Assembly (NCBI GenBank): GCA_963839815.1
Contig: CAWIWF010000005.1
Span: 1-64,000 of the forward strand
Length of the DNA stretch: 64,000 nt
Reading direction: 5' to 3'
DNA from: JACVRM01 sp963839815
Lineage (GTDB): Bacteria > Actinomycetota > Thermoleophilia > Gaiellales > Gaiellaceae
Below are positions 1 to 11,204 of this stretch, piece by piece. Each line of letters begins with the position of its first letter. Within the stretch, counting starts at the first letter, position 1. The notes beneath the pieces were generated by a model. It saw only the letters and a program-made list of their open reading frames with translations, did no database searches and was not told where the DNA came from. Made by a program: the position numbers and the translations under genes.

Positions 1-147
1 CAGCTTCCTTTTCCGACGCTGGCGCTCGCGCGCGATGCGTCGAGCAACGCCTTCACGCTGCTCGTCGACTGAGCTCGAGGGGACGCTCGGGGCCAGGCCC
101 TCAACGTCCCGCTCAGGGTGTCGAGGCTCGATCGGCAGCGTCTGCAC
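1..147 (-). CDS. Possible N-terminus of an unidentified protein, cut by the window edge
   Basis: On the minus strand a frame opens at GTG 147 and stays open for 49 codons to the edge. It reads as protein-like sequence (LPIEPRHPERDVEG, then EQREGVARRIARERQRRKRK), ending in a strongly basic stretch of the kind that often precedes a first membrane segment. It would follow typA on the same strand. There is no clear ribosome binding site and the start lies inside a degenerate repeat. A competing reading is a 23-residue C-terminus on the plus strand ending at the TGA at 70-72. Neither can be settled from this window. Confidence 0.25.
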   Translation of the reverse strand, partial: MQTLPIEPRHPERDVEGLAPSVPSSSVDEQREGVARRIARERQRRKRKL

Positions 148-339
148 GATAGGGGTCAGACCCCTCTGATTCGGCGCCCCAAAGCCCGCGCCAGGCTCAA
201 AGTGACCGGCGTGCACGAAAGGCATCAGACCCCTATCGCGCGACCGTCGCGTCCCAGGTGCAGAGCGTCTGCGCGAAGGGCGTGAGACCCCTATCGCGCG
301 ACTGCCGCGCCCTCGTACTGAGGGTCTGCACGATGGGCG

Positions 340-357
<18 letters not shown>
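138..357. repeat. Degenerate tandem repeat, four copies
   Basis: Four related units start near 138, 209, 265 and 322. The last three are spaced about 57 bp; the first is about 71 bp ahead. The shared core resembles GCGTCTGCACGA then GGGGTCAGACCCCT then ATCGCGCGAC; the second copy is GCGTGCACGAAAGGCATCAG. GGGGTCAGACCCC is itself close to palindromic. The unit overlaps the 3' end of typA and lies in a gap otherwise without a convincing gene. No transposase or CRISPR-like regularity is seen. Confidence 0.6.
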
Positions 358-2233
<1,876 letters not shown>

Positions 2234-2276
2234 ACCTGCAGTGTCCGCGACTTGGCCTCCGCGGGCGGCAGGCGCG

Positions 2277-3162
2277 TCAGGCGGGAGCGGCGCCGCGCGG
2301 TCAGCAGGAAGGTCCCGTCGGAGTACGGGAAGGTGCCGCCGTAGCGGTCGATCAGCGCGCGGAACTCGTCGTCGAACGCGGCGCGGCGCCCCTCCTCGAT
2401 CGTGAAGTAGAGCGACGTCGTGCGCCATTGCGGCGAGCACCTCGTCGGCGCGTCTGCTCGACGTGCTGCACGTGGCGCTGCACCTGGACGTCCTCGAACA
2501 TCGCGGCGGCCTCGGGGATCGCCATGCGATGCCGCCCGCGGCTCATGATCCAGTCCCAGGCCTGCGAGACGTTCGCGCTGCGCTCGCGCGCGCCGGCGAT
2601 CACGTCGGCGTAGCGGCAGCGGCACGTTCCAGTCGGTCGCCGCCGGCGGCGAGTAGCGGAGCAGGATCTCGATCAACTCGCGCTCCATAGACCCCCGAGC
2701 GCTCGTCCTCGTCCTCGAGGCCGATGTGCGTCAGCAGGCGCGAGCAGGCCGCCGCGGGCGAGGGTGCGCGCCGCCTTCGCCCAGCCGATCTCGCGGCTCG
2801 ACCCAGTGGAACGCCGTCGCGGAGAAGATCGCGTCGTACGCGCCGTCGGCAGTCTCGGCGTCCTCGAACGTCGACTGCTCGAAGCGCACGGCGTCCGTGT
2901 CGCCGAGCCGGCGCCGCGCGGCCTCGGTCAGGTTCGCGCCCGGCTCGACGGCGTGCACGCGCAGGCCGCGCGCGACGAGCAGCTCGGTCAGCTTGCCGGT
3001 GCCGCTGCCGATCTCGAGGATCGCGCGAGCGCCGTCGAGGCGGCCGGCCGCGATCGCCGCGTCGACGAGCTCCTGCGGATAGCCCGAGCGGGCCGCATCG
3101 TAGGCCTCGGCGACGCCGTCGAAGACGCCGCGGAGCTTGCGCAACGCGGTTGGCTCGGCCAT
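2277..3162 (-). CDS. Class I SAM-dependent methyltransferase (several frameshifts)
   Basis: Small-molecule methyltransferase with a Rossmann fold. Starting at ATG 3162 (MAEPTALRKLRGVFDG), the first 130 residues hold motif I ILEIGSGTGKLTELL and the acidic motif II region VHAVEPGANL. The frame then breaks near 2790 (after SATAFHWVEPRDRL) and again near 2640 and 2435. The pieces in the other frames (ARERSANVSQAWDWIMSRGR, then TTSLYFTIEEGRRAAFDDEF, then GGTFPYSDGTFLLTARRR) form the C-terminal half known from actinobacterial members. The end is taken as the TGA at 2277-2279, just before typA. It starts 17 nt after the GntR gene stops, suggesting a GntR-methyltransferase-typA transcription unit. 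The substrate is unknown. Confidence 0.7.
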
Positions 3163-3179
3163 GCCGGCAGCCTGATCGG

Positions 3180-3911
3180 TCAGGGTCGGAGGCCGAGGCG
3201 CAGGCCGACGATCCAGTCGTACGTGCCCTCGACGTGACGCGTCATGGCGGCGTGCGCGGCCGTCGCGTCGCCGCGCCAGCACTGCGCTCACGATCGGGAT
3301 CGTGGCCTGCCTGCGAGACGGCGCGCGCGAGCCGCGGGCCCGGGCACGAAGCGCAGCATCTCGGCGGTCTCGACCTGGATCTGCGTCTCGGCGGCGACGA
3401 GCCGGCGCGAGCGCGCGGCCTCGGCGATCGCGATGTGGAAGCGGGCGTCGGCGAGCCGGAAGGCCGCGAAGCGGCCGACCGCGCAGCTCGACCGCGGCGG
3501 CGGCCTGCGGCGATCGCGTCGCGCTCCTCCGGCTCCGGCGCGCTCGGCGGCCAGCGCCGCGGCCTCGCCCGAGACCGCGCGGCGCCAGTCGGTCAGCTCG
3601 CGCAATTCGGCGCGCGTCGGCAGCTCGCCGCCGGCGACGAGGGCGCCGGGCGGATCGTCGCGCACGAACGAGCCGCCGGTGCGCCCGCGCCGGGTCTCGA
3701 CGAAGCCGGCGTCGCGCAGGATCTGCAGCGCCTGGCGCAGCGTCATCGGCGCGACGCCGAGCTGCGCGGCGAGCTCGACCTCGCTCGGCAGCCGCTCGCC
3801 CGGCGCGAGCACGCCGGCGCCGATCGCCTCGCCGAGGCGCCGCACGATCTGCTCGACGGCGCCCTCGGCGTGCAGCGGGGCGAGCGCGACGTCGCGGGCG
3901 GTGACGGTCAC
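3180..3911 (-). CDS. GntR-family (FCD-type) transcriptional regulator, frameshifted
   Basis: DNA-binding regulator with an N-terminal winged helix (residues about 15-75: LGEAIGAGVLAPGERLPSEV, LAAQLGVAPMTLRQALQI) and a C-terminal all-helical FCD effector domain containing the metal/ligand segment ADARFHIAIAEAA. The start is GTG 3911; an in-frame ATG at 3950 is possible but would overlap the divergent gene start. Slips near 3520 and in the 3240-3330 region break the frame. The correct C-terminus (AAMTRHVEGTYDWIVGLRLG) is read in another frame and stops at 3180-3182. It is divergent to the dioxygenase-like gene at 3949, which is its most likely target. FCD regulators usually respond to small organic acids; the ligand here is not known. 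Confidence 0.75.
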
Positions 3912-3948
3912 TTGAACACCATTACCTCTAGATGATAGAACTTTACGC
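3912..3948. promoter_or_regulatory. Divergent GntR / dioxygenase promoter region
   Basis: This 37-bp gap is markedly A/T-richer than its surroundings and separates two divergent starts (GTG 3911 and ATG 3949). It contains ATTACCTCTAGATGATAGAA centred on the palindrome TCTAGA. An operator for the adjacent GntR regulator is expected here by position, but the flanking half-sites are only weakly symmetric. The plus-strand gene shows no Shine-Dalgarno sequence, so a leaderless transcript is possible. Confidence 0.35.
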
Positions 3949-4806
3949 ATGACGGCGACCGACCCGACCGCAGAGCAGATCGAGCAGTACCGGCGCGATG
4001 GCTTCCTGATCGTCGAGAGTGGCTCGCCGAGGACGAGGTCGAGCGTACGCGCGAGCGCTTCCACGCGTGCTTCGAGCACGAGTGGGAGACGGGGCTCGCG
4101 CCCGGACGAGGTCAACTACACGCCGGGCGTCACGCCGCCCGACCGCACGCGGCAGCTGTGCAACGTCTGGAAGGCCGACCGCTGGCTCGCGCGCATCACG
4201 CTCGCCGAGCGCAACGCGCGCTTCGCAGCGAAGCTCGCCGGCGAGCCCGGCATGCGGCTGCTGCAGGACAACATGATCTGGAAGCCGCCCTCGGGCAAGG
4301 CGCTGCTCGCCCATCAGGACGCCGCCTACGTGCCGTTCCTCGAGCCGCCGAACATGACGACGTGCTGGATGGCGCTCGACGAGACGGCGGCCGACACCGG
4401 CACGATCTACTACGCGCGCGGCTCGCACCTCTGGGGCCGGCTGCCGACGGGCGACACGTTCCACGCGCCCGAGGACTGGCTCGCCTGGATGCACGAGGTG
4501 CGCCCGGCCGACGTCGAGGCCGAGATGGTGCCGATCGAGGTGCCGCCCGGCGGCGCCGCCTTCCACCACGGCCTCTGCTTCCACGGCTCGCCGCCCAACG
4601 AGCGCCCCGACGCCGATCGCCGCGCGATCATCAGCCACATGGTCGCGACCGGGACGACGTGGCATCCGACGCACCGCCATCCGCTCTACTCGCGCTACAT
4701 GCGGCCGGACGTGCTCGAGCTGGACGAGGTCTACTTCCCGGTCATGTGGCGCGAGGACGGGTACCGCACGCCGTTCATCGAGAGCCACTTCGCCGCGGCG
4801 GCCTGA
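3949..4806 (+). CDS. Phytanoyl-CoA dioxygenase (PhyH) family protein
   Basis: Fe(II)/2-oxoglutarate-dependent oxygenase of the PhyH family, expected to hydroxylate a small organic substrate in the cytoplasm. The double-stranded beta-helix core shows the iron ligands HxD in LLAHQDAAYVPF and the distal His in FHHGLCFHGSPPNER, with a downstream Arg for 2-oxoglutarate. Two compensating slips, near 4018 and 4107, garble about 30 residues. The alternative frame between them reads WLAEDEVERTRERFHACFEH, the normal N-terminal helix. The overall length (285 aa) is typical. It is divergent from the GntR regulator and adjacent to a solute-binding protein. Confidence 0.8.
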   Translation: MTATDPTAEQIEQYRRDGFLIVESGSPRTRSSVRASASTRASSTSGRRGSRPDEVNYTPGVTPPDRTRQLCNVWKADRWLARITLAERNARFAAKLAGEPGMRLLQDNMIWKPPSGKALLAHQDAAYVPFLEPPNMTTCWMALDETAADTGTIYYARGSHLWGRLPTGDTFHAPEDWLAWMHEVRPADVEAEMVPIEVPPGGAAFHHGLCFHGSPPNERPDADRRAIISHMVATGTTWHPTHRHPLYSRYMRPDVLELDEVYFPVMWREDGYRTPFIESHFAAAA

Positions 4807-4850
4807 GGTGGCTCGTCGCAGCGGGTGCCCTGACGCTCTGCTGCTCGGAC

Positions 4851-5504
4851 ATGGCTGCTCCGCCGCTCTTCTGGACGGAGGCCGGCGGGCGGCGCCACGG
4901 CTACGAGCCCGCGGCCGCAGCCGCCGTGGCCGCCGCGCTCGGGCTCGAGCTGCGCTGGATCTTCCGCCAGTGGGCCGACTTCGCCGCGCGCGCTCGCAGA
5001 CGGCGAGTGCGACGGCATCTGGTGCGGCTCGGCGATCACGGCCGAGCGCGAGCGGCGCTTCCTCTACACGCGGCCCTACGCCGTCTTCGACGAGTCGGCC
5101 GTCGTGCGCGCCGGCGACGCCGTCGCAGCGGCCCGGGCGACCTGCGCGGTCGCCGCGTCGGCGCGATCGCGGGCAGCACCAATCTCGCGCTCGCCGAGAC
5201 GTTCCCCGGCGCCGAGTGCGTGCCCTTCGACGGCGTCAGCGACGACGTCTTCGGCGACATGCTGCGCGCGCTCGAGGTCGGGGGACGTGGACGCCGTGGT
5301 CGACGACGACGTCGCCTTCATCGGCATCGAGCGGACGCACCCGGGCATCCGCGTGGCCTTCACGGTGCCGACGCGCAACCGCTGGGGCTGTGCGCTGCGG
5401 CTCGGCGACGACGAGCTCGGGCGGCGCTCGACGACGGCATCGAGCGAGCCGATCTCGCGGCTGCCTGGCGCTGCTGGCTGCCGTCGCTCCCCTATCCGCT
5501 CTAG
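4851..5504 (+). CDS. Family-3 extracellular solute-binding protein-like (frameshifted)
   Basis: Type II periplasmic-binding fold of the amino-acid ABC transporter (SBP_bac_3) family. Segments in different frames join up: FWTEAGGRRHGYEPAAAAAV, DGECDGIWCGSAITAERERR, then FLYTRPYAVFDESAVVRAGD, GRRVGAIAGSTNLALAETFP, and a C-terminus ending WLPSLPYPL before the TAG at 5502-5504. At least three slips (near 4993, 5130 and 5280) interrupt it. ATG 4851 is used, but the in-frame sequence upstream (WLVAAGALTLCCS) looks like a signal sequence, so the true start may be near 4807. No permease or ATPase lies next to it; it may be a stand-alone binding or enzyme-like member. Confidence 0.6.
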   Translation: MAAPPLFWTEAGGRRHGYEPAAAAAVAAALGLELRWIFRQWADFAARARRRRVRRHLVRLGDHGRARAALPLHAALRRLRRVGRRARRRRRRSGPGDLRGRRVGAIAGSTNLALAETFPGAECVPFDGVSDDVFGDMLRALEVGGRGRRGRRRRRLHRHRADAPGHPRGLHGADAQPLGLCAAARRRRARAALDDGIERADLAAAWRCWLPSLPYPL

Positions 5505-5525
5505 ACCCGCGGTAGGCCGAAAACG

Positions 5526-6987
5526 TCAGGCGCCGTCGTCGCGCGCCAGGAACGCGCGCACGCGCTCGCGGTAGGGCTCGCGGTCGTAGCTGCCACGAGC
5601 GCGCCCGCCATGCGCACCGGATCGCCGAAGAAGAAGTACTCGTAGAGGTCTGGCGGCCGGCGAACGACGACATCGAGAGGTCCCAGGCGAGCCGGAAGAG
5701 CCGCACGCGCTCGGGCCCGTCGAGCGTCGCCGACTGGTAGTAGCGCTGCGACGTCGTCGTGCGCGGCGCCCTCGACGTCGGCCTCGGTCGGGATGGCCAT
5801 GAGGCCGCTCGCGCCGAGCGTGCGGAGGATCTCGGGGAAGCGCTGGTAGGTCTTCGGGTACCAGTTGCGCGCCGCGTTGAGCGGCTCCCAGCGCGGCGTC
5901 ATGACGCCGAACTCGTTGAGCGGCGGCCTGCGGTCTCGGCGCTGATCACGAGCGCCTGGATGATCTCGAGCGCGACGATCACCTCCGCGATCGCGCCCTG
6001 CACGTGCTGGAAGCCCTCGATGCCGATGCCCTCGGAGAGCAGCGAGACGAGGCCGAGGATCGCCTCCGTCTTGGCCGTCGCGCGCGTCGCGACCTGGTGG
6101 GTCATGTGCACCGCGGCCGAGGTCTCGGTGTAGATGCCGTTGCAGAGCTCGGGGTGGCCGAGCAGGAAGCAGCGCTCGAACGGGACGTGCACGTCGTCGA
6201 AGACGACGACCGAGTCCATCTCCTCGAAGCGCCCGCCCAGCGGACGGTCGAAGTGCGACGCGCCGTCGTCGAACGACTCGCGGCAGATGAAGCGGAGGCC
6301 GGGGGTGTCGCACGGGATCGCGAACGCGAACGAGTACGGGGCATCGGCCTCGCTGCCCTTGAGCACGGTCGAGGGCATCACGAGCAGCTCGTCCGCGATC
6401 GGCCCGATCGTCGCGAGCATGCGCGCGCCGCTGACGACGACGCCGTTGTCGTCTTCGCGCACGATCCGCGCCGTGAGCGAGCCGCCGAGCTGCTGCGCGG
6501 CGTCCTGGCTGCGGTTGGCCTGCGGCGTGATCAGGGTGTGCGTCGTGAGCAGGTCGTGCTCGCGCACGTGCTCGTAGTAGCGGCGCACGTTCTCGGCGAA
6601 CGCGGGATCGGCCTGGGCGAACCAGGGCCCGGCCTCGCTCAGCGCCATCAGGCAGCTGTTGAGGTAGTCGCCCGTGCGCCCGAGCGTGCCCAGGCTGTGA
6701 TCGGCCCAGAGCTTCATCGCGCCCCTGCGCCGGGTCAGGTCGGCTGCCGAGCGCGGCACCAGGAAGGACATGCCGACGCGCTCGCCCGAGCTCGGCGACT
6801 CGTAGGTGAGGGCATCGCGCAGGGCGGGATCGGCCTGGAGGTCGTAGAGCTCGGCGTAGCTGCGCACGACGTTGCGGAACGCCGGGTGGTCGGCCATGCC
6901 GCCGGCGAGCGTCTCGCCGTGGATCTGCACGCGCGTGCGTGCGGCCCGCAGACCCGCGATGTACGCCTCGCCGTTCCGTGCTCCCAT
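5526..6987 (-). CDS. 4-hydroxyphenylacetate 3-monooxygenase family (HpaB-type) flavin hydroxylase, frameshifted
   Basis: Large oxygenase component of the two-component HpaB family, which uses reduced FAD supplied by a separate reductase to hydroxylate phenolic substrates. The N-terminal domain begins GARNGEAYIAGLRAARTRV and the acyl-CoA-dehydrogenase-like middle includes PQANRSQDAAQQLGGSL and DDVHVPFERCFLLG. The C-terminal helical bundle carries HMTHQVATRATAKTEAILGL. Slips near 5925, 5765 and 5600 divide the C-terminus, whose pieces NEFGVMTPRWEPLNAARNWY and DLYEYFFFGDPVRMAGALV are canonical. The end is taken at the TGA 5526-5528. ATG 6987 has a GGGAGG site 5 nt upstream. No HpaC-like reductase is in the window; the true substrate is unknown. 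Confidence 0.82.
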
Positions 6988-7024
6988 GCCGCCTCCCGGA
7001 GGTGCGCCTCGGCGTCAGCCTGTG

Positions 7025-7527
7025 TCAGATCTCGCCGTCGAGATAGCCGAGCCGCGGGTGCGGCGGAGGATCAGGCCCTTCGAGCGGACGTCGACCTTGT
7101 CGGAGTCGGGGTACTCGGCGACGTCGAGCGGCTCGATCGTGCTGATCGCGAGGTACACGAACGGCGCCTCGCTCGAGTTGACGAACTGGTGCGAGATCCC
7201 GGTGCCGGCGGGGAACGCGACGATGTCGCCGCGGCCGACGTCGATCAGCTCCTCCCCGCCGCCCTCGACGCCCTGGCGCAGGGTCGCGTGGCCCTCGAGG
7301 ACGGAGAACGCCTCTTCCTCGCCGTGGTGGAAGTGGTATGGACTGGAGCGCGCGCCCGGCTTGACGAGCGTCAGGTCGTAGCCCAGGCGCTGGGCGCCCG
7401 CCGCCTGCCCGGTCTCGCGCGATCCGACGCCGAAGCGGCCCGACCCGTCCGAGTAGTCCTGGTAGGGCACCGAGAGCGCGTTGACGACGTTGGCGTAGCG
7501 CGTGCGCGGGTCGGACTCCTCAGGCAT
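7025..7527 (-). CDS. Cupin-domain protein
   Basis: Single-domain cupin, about 167 residues. The metal-binding motifs are clear: PYHFHHGEEEAFSVLEGHAT (motif 1 with HxH and a following E), then GDIVAFPAGTGISHQFVNSS (motif 2 with H). Its overall form matches cupins that bind a small carboxylate or sugar. The reading frame slips close to the end; the corrected C-terminus PRLGYLDGEI stops at 7025-7027. The start ATG overlaps the end of the amine oxidase gene in the arrangement ATGCCTGA, so the two are translationally coupled. With the oxidase and the HpaB-type hydroxylase it forms a likely three-gene catabolic or tailoring operon. Confidence 0.75.
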
Positions 7528-8916
7528 CCGCCGCTCGCCTCCTGGAGCGCCGTCCGCACGGCCAGCGCGGCCTCCTGTCCACTCGAGATGGCGGTATCCG
7601 CGTAGACGCCGCCGAGGTAGTCGCCGGCGAGATGGATGCGGCCGAGCGGCCGCTCCAGCGCGGGCTGCAGTGCGGAGCGGCCCGGTGCGGCGTAGGGCAG
7701 CATGCGCGGCAGCTTGAGCAGGATCGTCTCGCTCACGATCCCGCGCGCCTCCGGGTAGATCGCGTAGAGGTCGTCGAGGAACGCCTGCTCGACGGCCGCG
7801 TCGGGCTGGTCGAACATCGTCAGCGCGGCGTGGCCGGCGCGATAGACCATGAGGCTGCCGCCGGGCGTGCGCACGTGAGCTGCGCGGCCGCAGCACGTTG
7901 ACGGTGTTGAAGAGCATGTTGAACGAGCGCTTGGGCGTCGCCAGCGCGTAGAGGTCGTCCCAGGGCATGGGCCGCTGCTCGTTCGTCAGCATCGCCATCA
8001 CGACCGTCGGGCCGTAGGGGATCGCCTTCAGCGAGCTGCGCGTGTCGTCGGGCAGATCGCGCACGAGGCGCGCCGCGTCGAAGGCCTTCGTGGCGACGAT
8101 CGCGTGCCGCGCGCGCAGCTCGCGGTCGCGCCGCCCTGGCGGTAGCGGACGCGCACGAGCGTCGCCCTCGAGCGCGATCTCCTGCACCTCGGCGTCGTTG
8201 ACGATGCGCTCGCCGAGCTCGCTCGCGATGCCGTCGACGAGCGCTCCGGCACCGCCGACGATGTTGCGCGAGAGGCCGCCGCCGGAGCTCCACACGAGCG
8301 CGAAGTAGCCCGTGCCGGCGCCCACGGTGATCTCCTCGGGCTCGGCCGTCGAGCGCTCGACCGTGGCGCGGAACATCAGATCGGCATCGCCCGGAAGCTC
8401 GCCCAGCCACTCGGAGAACGTCTGGTCGTCGCCGTGCGCGAGCAGGCGCCGGCGGCGTGTCGGCGCCGGCGCTTCGCCGGGCCGCGGCGCGGCGACGCGG
8501 GCGTAGCGCGCGACTGCGAGGCGCAGGCGCGCGCCCGCGCGCATCAGCGCGACGCGCTCGGCGGCCCGCAGCGGCAGTCGCAGCGGGTAGAGCTCGGGAC
8601 GGCCGCCGACGAGCAGCTTGCCGTTCAGCTCGAGCGCGACGAGGTGCCCGGGCACCGGCAGCGACTCCACGCCGACGTCCGCGACGAGCCGGCCTGTGGC
8701 CGAGCCGGGCCCGCTGAAGACGTGCGCGCCGAGGTTCAGCCAGTAGGGATCGCGCGGCTCGCTGCGGATGCGGCCGCCGACGCGACCGGTGCTCTCGAGC
8801 ACGACGACGTCGCGGTTGCGGAGATCCCAGGCCGCCGCGAGGCCCGCAATGCCACCGCCGATGACGACCGCGTCGCGGACGGGCTCGTGCTCGCTGCTGG
8901 GGGCGTCGCCGGGCAG
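7520..8916 (-). CDS. Flavin-containing amine oxidase family protein (frameshifted)
   Basis: FAD-dependent oxidase of the monoamine oxidase / protoporphyrinogen oxidase superfamily. The N-terminal dinucleotide fold AVVIGGGIAGLAAAWDL and the second FAD contact LESTGRVGGRIRSE are intact, as is the substrate-domain segment SSGGGLSRNIVGGAGALVDG. A slip near 7880 moves the reading to another frame. There the C-terminal FAD motif RIHLAGDYLGGVYADTAISS continues to the stop overlapping the cupin start. Smaller slips near 8140 and 8450 are probable. No ATG or GTG lies upstream of the FAD fold in frame, so 8916 (CTG) is only a placeholder. The amine or porphyrinogen substrate cannot be told from sequence. 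Confidence 0.7.
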
Positions 8917-8955
8917 GCCGCCGAGTCTAGCGCGCCGAGTTGCTAGGTTGCCGGT

Positions 8956-10073
8956 ATGGCGACCCCCGCGGACCCCTCCCCGCGCGAGCAGCTGCTGCAG
9001 CGGCGGCTGACGCGCGCGCGTCTCGCGCTGGGTGCGCTCGGCCTGCTCGTCGCGGTCTGCGCGATCGCCGTCGCCGCGACGATCTGGTACTGGCTCTCGT
9101 ACCTGCGCGGACCCTCGGACACGCCGTTCACGCGCGGGCCGTATCTGCTGCGCGTGACAGGCGGCGAGGCGGCACTGCGCTGGCGCGCGCGCGGCGGAAC
9201 GGCGGTGGCGCTCAGCGCTCTCGACCCGGACGGCAGCCGCCGTGCACGTTGACGGCAACGTCCTGACGGGACTCGAGCCCGGCACGCGCTACTCGTGGAT
9301 CGCGAGCATCGACGGCACGGCCCAGGCGAGCGGCAGCTTCACCACGCCGCCGGTCGGCGCTCGATCGCCCCGTGCGCTTCGCCGTGCTCGCCGACTACGG
9401 CTCGGGCAACGACGACGAGTGGGCGGTCGGGCCGTCTGCTCGCGGCGCAGCGGCCCGAGTTCGCGCTCACCGCCGGCGACAACTCCTACCTCGTCGCCGC
9501 CGAGGTGCTGCTCGACCGCAACATCTTCCGCCCGCTCGGCGAGCTCATGCGCGCGCGCCGCTGTACGTCTGCCTCGGCGATCACGACAACTTCTTCCCCG
9601 GCCCCGGCGCGATCAGCAAGGCCTTCGACCTCCGCCGAGGGCGGGCGCTTCGAGGTGCGCCACGGGCCGATCCAGGTCGTGCTGCTCGGCGACGAGCCGA
9701 ACGAGCCGGACGCCATCGCGTTCGTGCGCGAGCAAGCTGCGCGAGGACGGCCCCGCGGTGCGCTTCGTCAGTCTGCCACCGCCCGCTGCAGGTCGGCGAT
9801 CCGATCCTCCCCGTCCTGCGCGACGGCAACGTGGATGCGGTCTTCTCCGGCCACCTCCACCGCTACGAGCGCCGCACCGTCGCGGCGTGCAGACGTTCAC
9901 CGTGGGCACGGGCGGCCAGGGTCCCGGCTCGCTCGCGCACACGAAGCCGACGCGAGGGCGCCGACGTCAGCCTGCTCGACATCGGCGCGCTGACGGTCGA
10001 CGTCCGCGACGACAGCATCGGCTACACGTACCTCGACAAGCACGGCGCGGTGCTCGACCAGGTCGTCATCTGA
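8956..10073 (+). CDS. Membrane-anchored metallophosphoesterase with N-terminal Fn3-like domain (frameshifted)
   Basis: Starts at ATG 8956 with a cytoplasmic basic stretch and a single membrane segment at about residues 23-46 (LALGALGLLVAVCAIAVAAT). A beta-sandwich domain of the purple acid phosphatase type follows (TRGPYLLRVTGGEAALRW, LTGLEPGTRYSWIASIDG), then a calcineurin-like phosphoesterase. Its metal motifs are read in three frames: FAVLADYGSGND, LTAGDNSYLV, CLGDHDNFF, VCHRPLQVGDP and SGHLHRYER. Note D in place of N in the usual GNHD. At least six single-base slips lie between 9235 and 9955. It is predicted to face outside the cell and hydrolyse phosphoesters; the nearby pst locus makes a phosphate-scavenging role attractive but unproven. 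Confidence 0.72.
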
Positions 10074-10076
10074 GCG

Positions 10077-10393
10077 ATGCGGGCCGTGCTCGCGTCGGCT
10101 GCTCGCGGCCGGCATCGCCGTCCTCGTCGCCGGGCCCGAGCGGCTGGCGCTGATGCTCGGCGCTGCTCGTGCTGCTGCTCGCCTTCCTGCTCGCCTGCGG
10201 CGAAGCTCGCGATCGACCTCGATCGAGCTCGTCGCCGCGCCGACCTCGGCGCCGACGCGGGCGCGCTCGCCGCCGTGGCCGTCGCGGGCCTGACGCAGAT
10301 CACCTCGGCGGCGCCGCTGCTCGTGATCGGCGCTGCTGCTCCTGGCACTCGGCGCGCAGGCGCGTGCGCGCTTGCGCTGCGCCGGAGGCCTGA
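10077..10393 (+). CDS. Small membrane protein of unknown function (frameshifted)
   Basis: Begins ATG 10077, four bases after the phosphoesterase stop, so probably co-transcribed. Reading through four apparent slips gives about 105 residues with two or three hydrophobic segments (LLAAGIAVLVAGPERLALML, LLVLLLAFLLACG, then LTQITSAAPLLVIG followed by a Leu/Ala-rich stretch), ending APEA at the stop 10391-10393. I do not recognise a family. The reconstruction depends on several corrections and could be wrong in detail. Confidence 0.4.
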
Positions 10394-10410
10394 CCGCGTA
10401 CGATGACGCG

Positions 10411-11163
10411 GTGTCCGCATCGCTCGACATCGCCCCGGATGCCGCCGGCGTGCGCCTCGCCCGCGTCGAGCTCGCGGCGGCCTTCCGCGCCGCTGCGCTC
10501 TACGGCTTCAACGAGGGCATCGACAACCACTTCAGCCTCGTCGTGCCGGGACGGCCGGACGCCTTCCTGCTCAATCCGTACGGCCCCCACTGGTCGGAGC
10601 TGCGCGCGAGCGACCTGCTCACGATCGGGCTCGGCGGCGAGCGGCTGGCAGGCGAGGGGGAGCTCGACACGACCGCCTTCACGATCCACCTCGGCGCCCA
10701 CCGCGCCCGGCCCGGACGCCGCCTGCGTGCTGCACACGCACATGCCGTATGCCACGGCGCTCGCGATGACCGAGGGCGGCCTCGACACGCGCGCGAGTCA
10801 GAACGCGATGTACTTCCATGGCCGCGTCGCGCGGCTCGCCTACGGCGGTTTCGCCGACGCCGAGGAGGAGGGCGCGCGCATCGCGACGGCCCTCGCCGAC
10901 GGCATCACGATCGTCCTCATGGACAATCACGGCGTGCTCGTGGTCGGCGACTCCGTGGCCGACGCCTGGCATCAGCTGTATTTCCTCGAGCGCGCCTGCC
11001 AGGTGCAGGTGCTCGCGCAGTCGACCGGCTCGCCCGTGCTGCAGGTGCCCGAGGGGTCGCACAGCAGACTGCTGCGCAATTCCGCAGCGCCGGCGGTCAG
11101 CCGGAGTTGTTCGCAGCGGTGCGACGCGAGCTCGATCGCGTCAATCCCGGCTACGACCGTTGA
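10411..11163 (+). CDS. Class II aldolase/adducin family protein (frameshifted)
   Basis: Zinc-dependent aldolase fold related to fuculose-1-phosphate aldolase and ribulose-5-phosphate 4-epimerase. The N-terminal signature GFNEGIDNHFSLVVPGR is followed, after a slip near 10710, by the zinc ligands HTH in CVLHTHMPYATALAM and the third His in LMDNHGVLVVGDS. A second slip near 11085 restores a frame ending ELFAAVRRELDRVNPGYDR at the stop 11161-11163. Start GTG 10411 is the best in-frame choice; ATG 10403 is in another frame. About 250 residues, normal for the family. It is followed by a sugar-phosphate isomerase-like gene, so a sugar or polyol-phosphate pathway is plausible. Confidence 0.78.
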   Translation: MSASLDIAPDAAGVRLARVELAAAFRAAALYGFNEGIDNHFSLVVPGRPDAFLLNPYGPHWSELRASDLLTIGLGGERLAGEGELDTTAFTIHLGAHRARPGRRLRAAHAHAVCHGARDDRGRPRHARESERDVLPWPRRAARLRRFRRRRGGGRAHRDGPRRRHHDRPHGQSRRARGRRLRGRRLASAVFPRARLPGAGARAVDRLARAAGARGVAQQTAAQFRSAGGQPELFAAVRRELDRVNPGYDR

Positions 11164-11204
11164 GCTGCGATCTCGTCGTCCGTGGAGGGCGAGGGATCCG
11201 GCGG

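Noticed and set aside
1..72. A plus-strand C-terminus of 23 residues ending at the TGA 70-72
   Set aside because: Too short to judge; the minus-strand frame over the same bases looks more protein-like. Kept only as an alternative.
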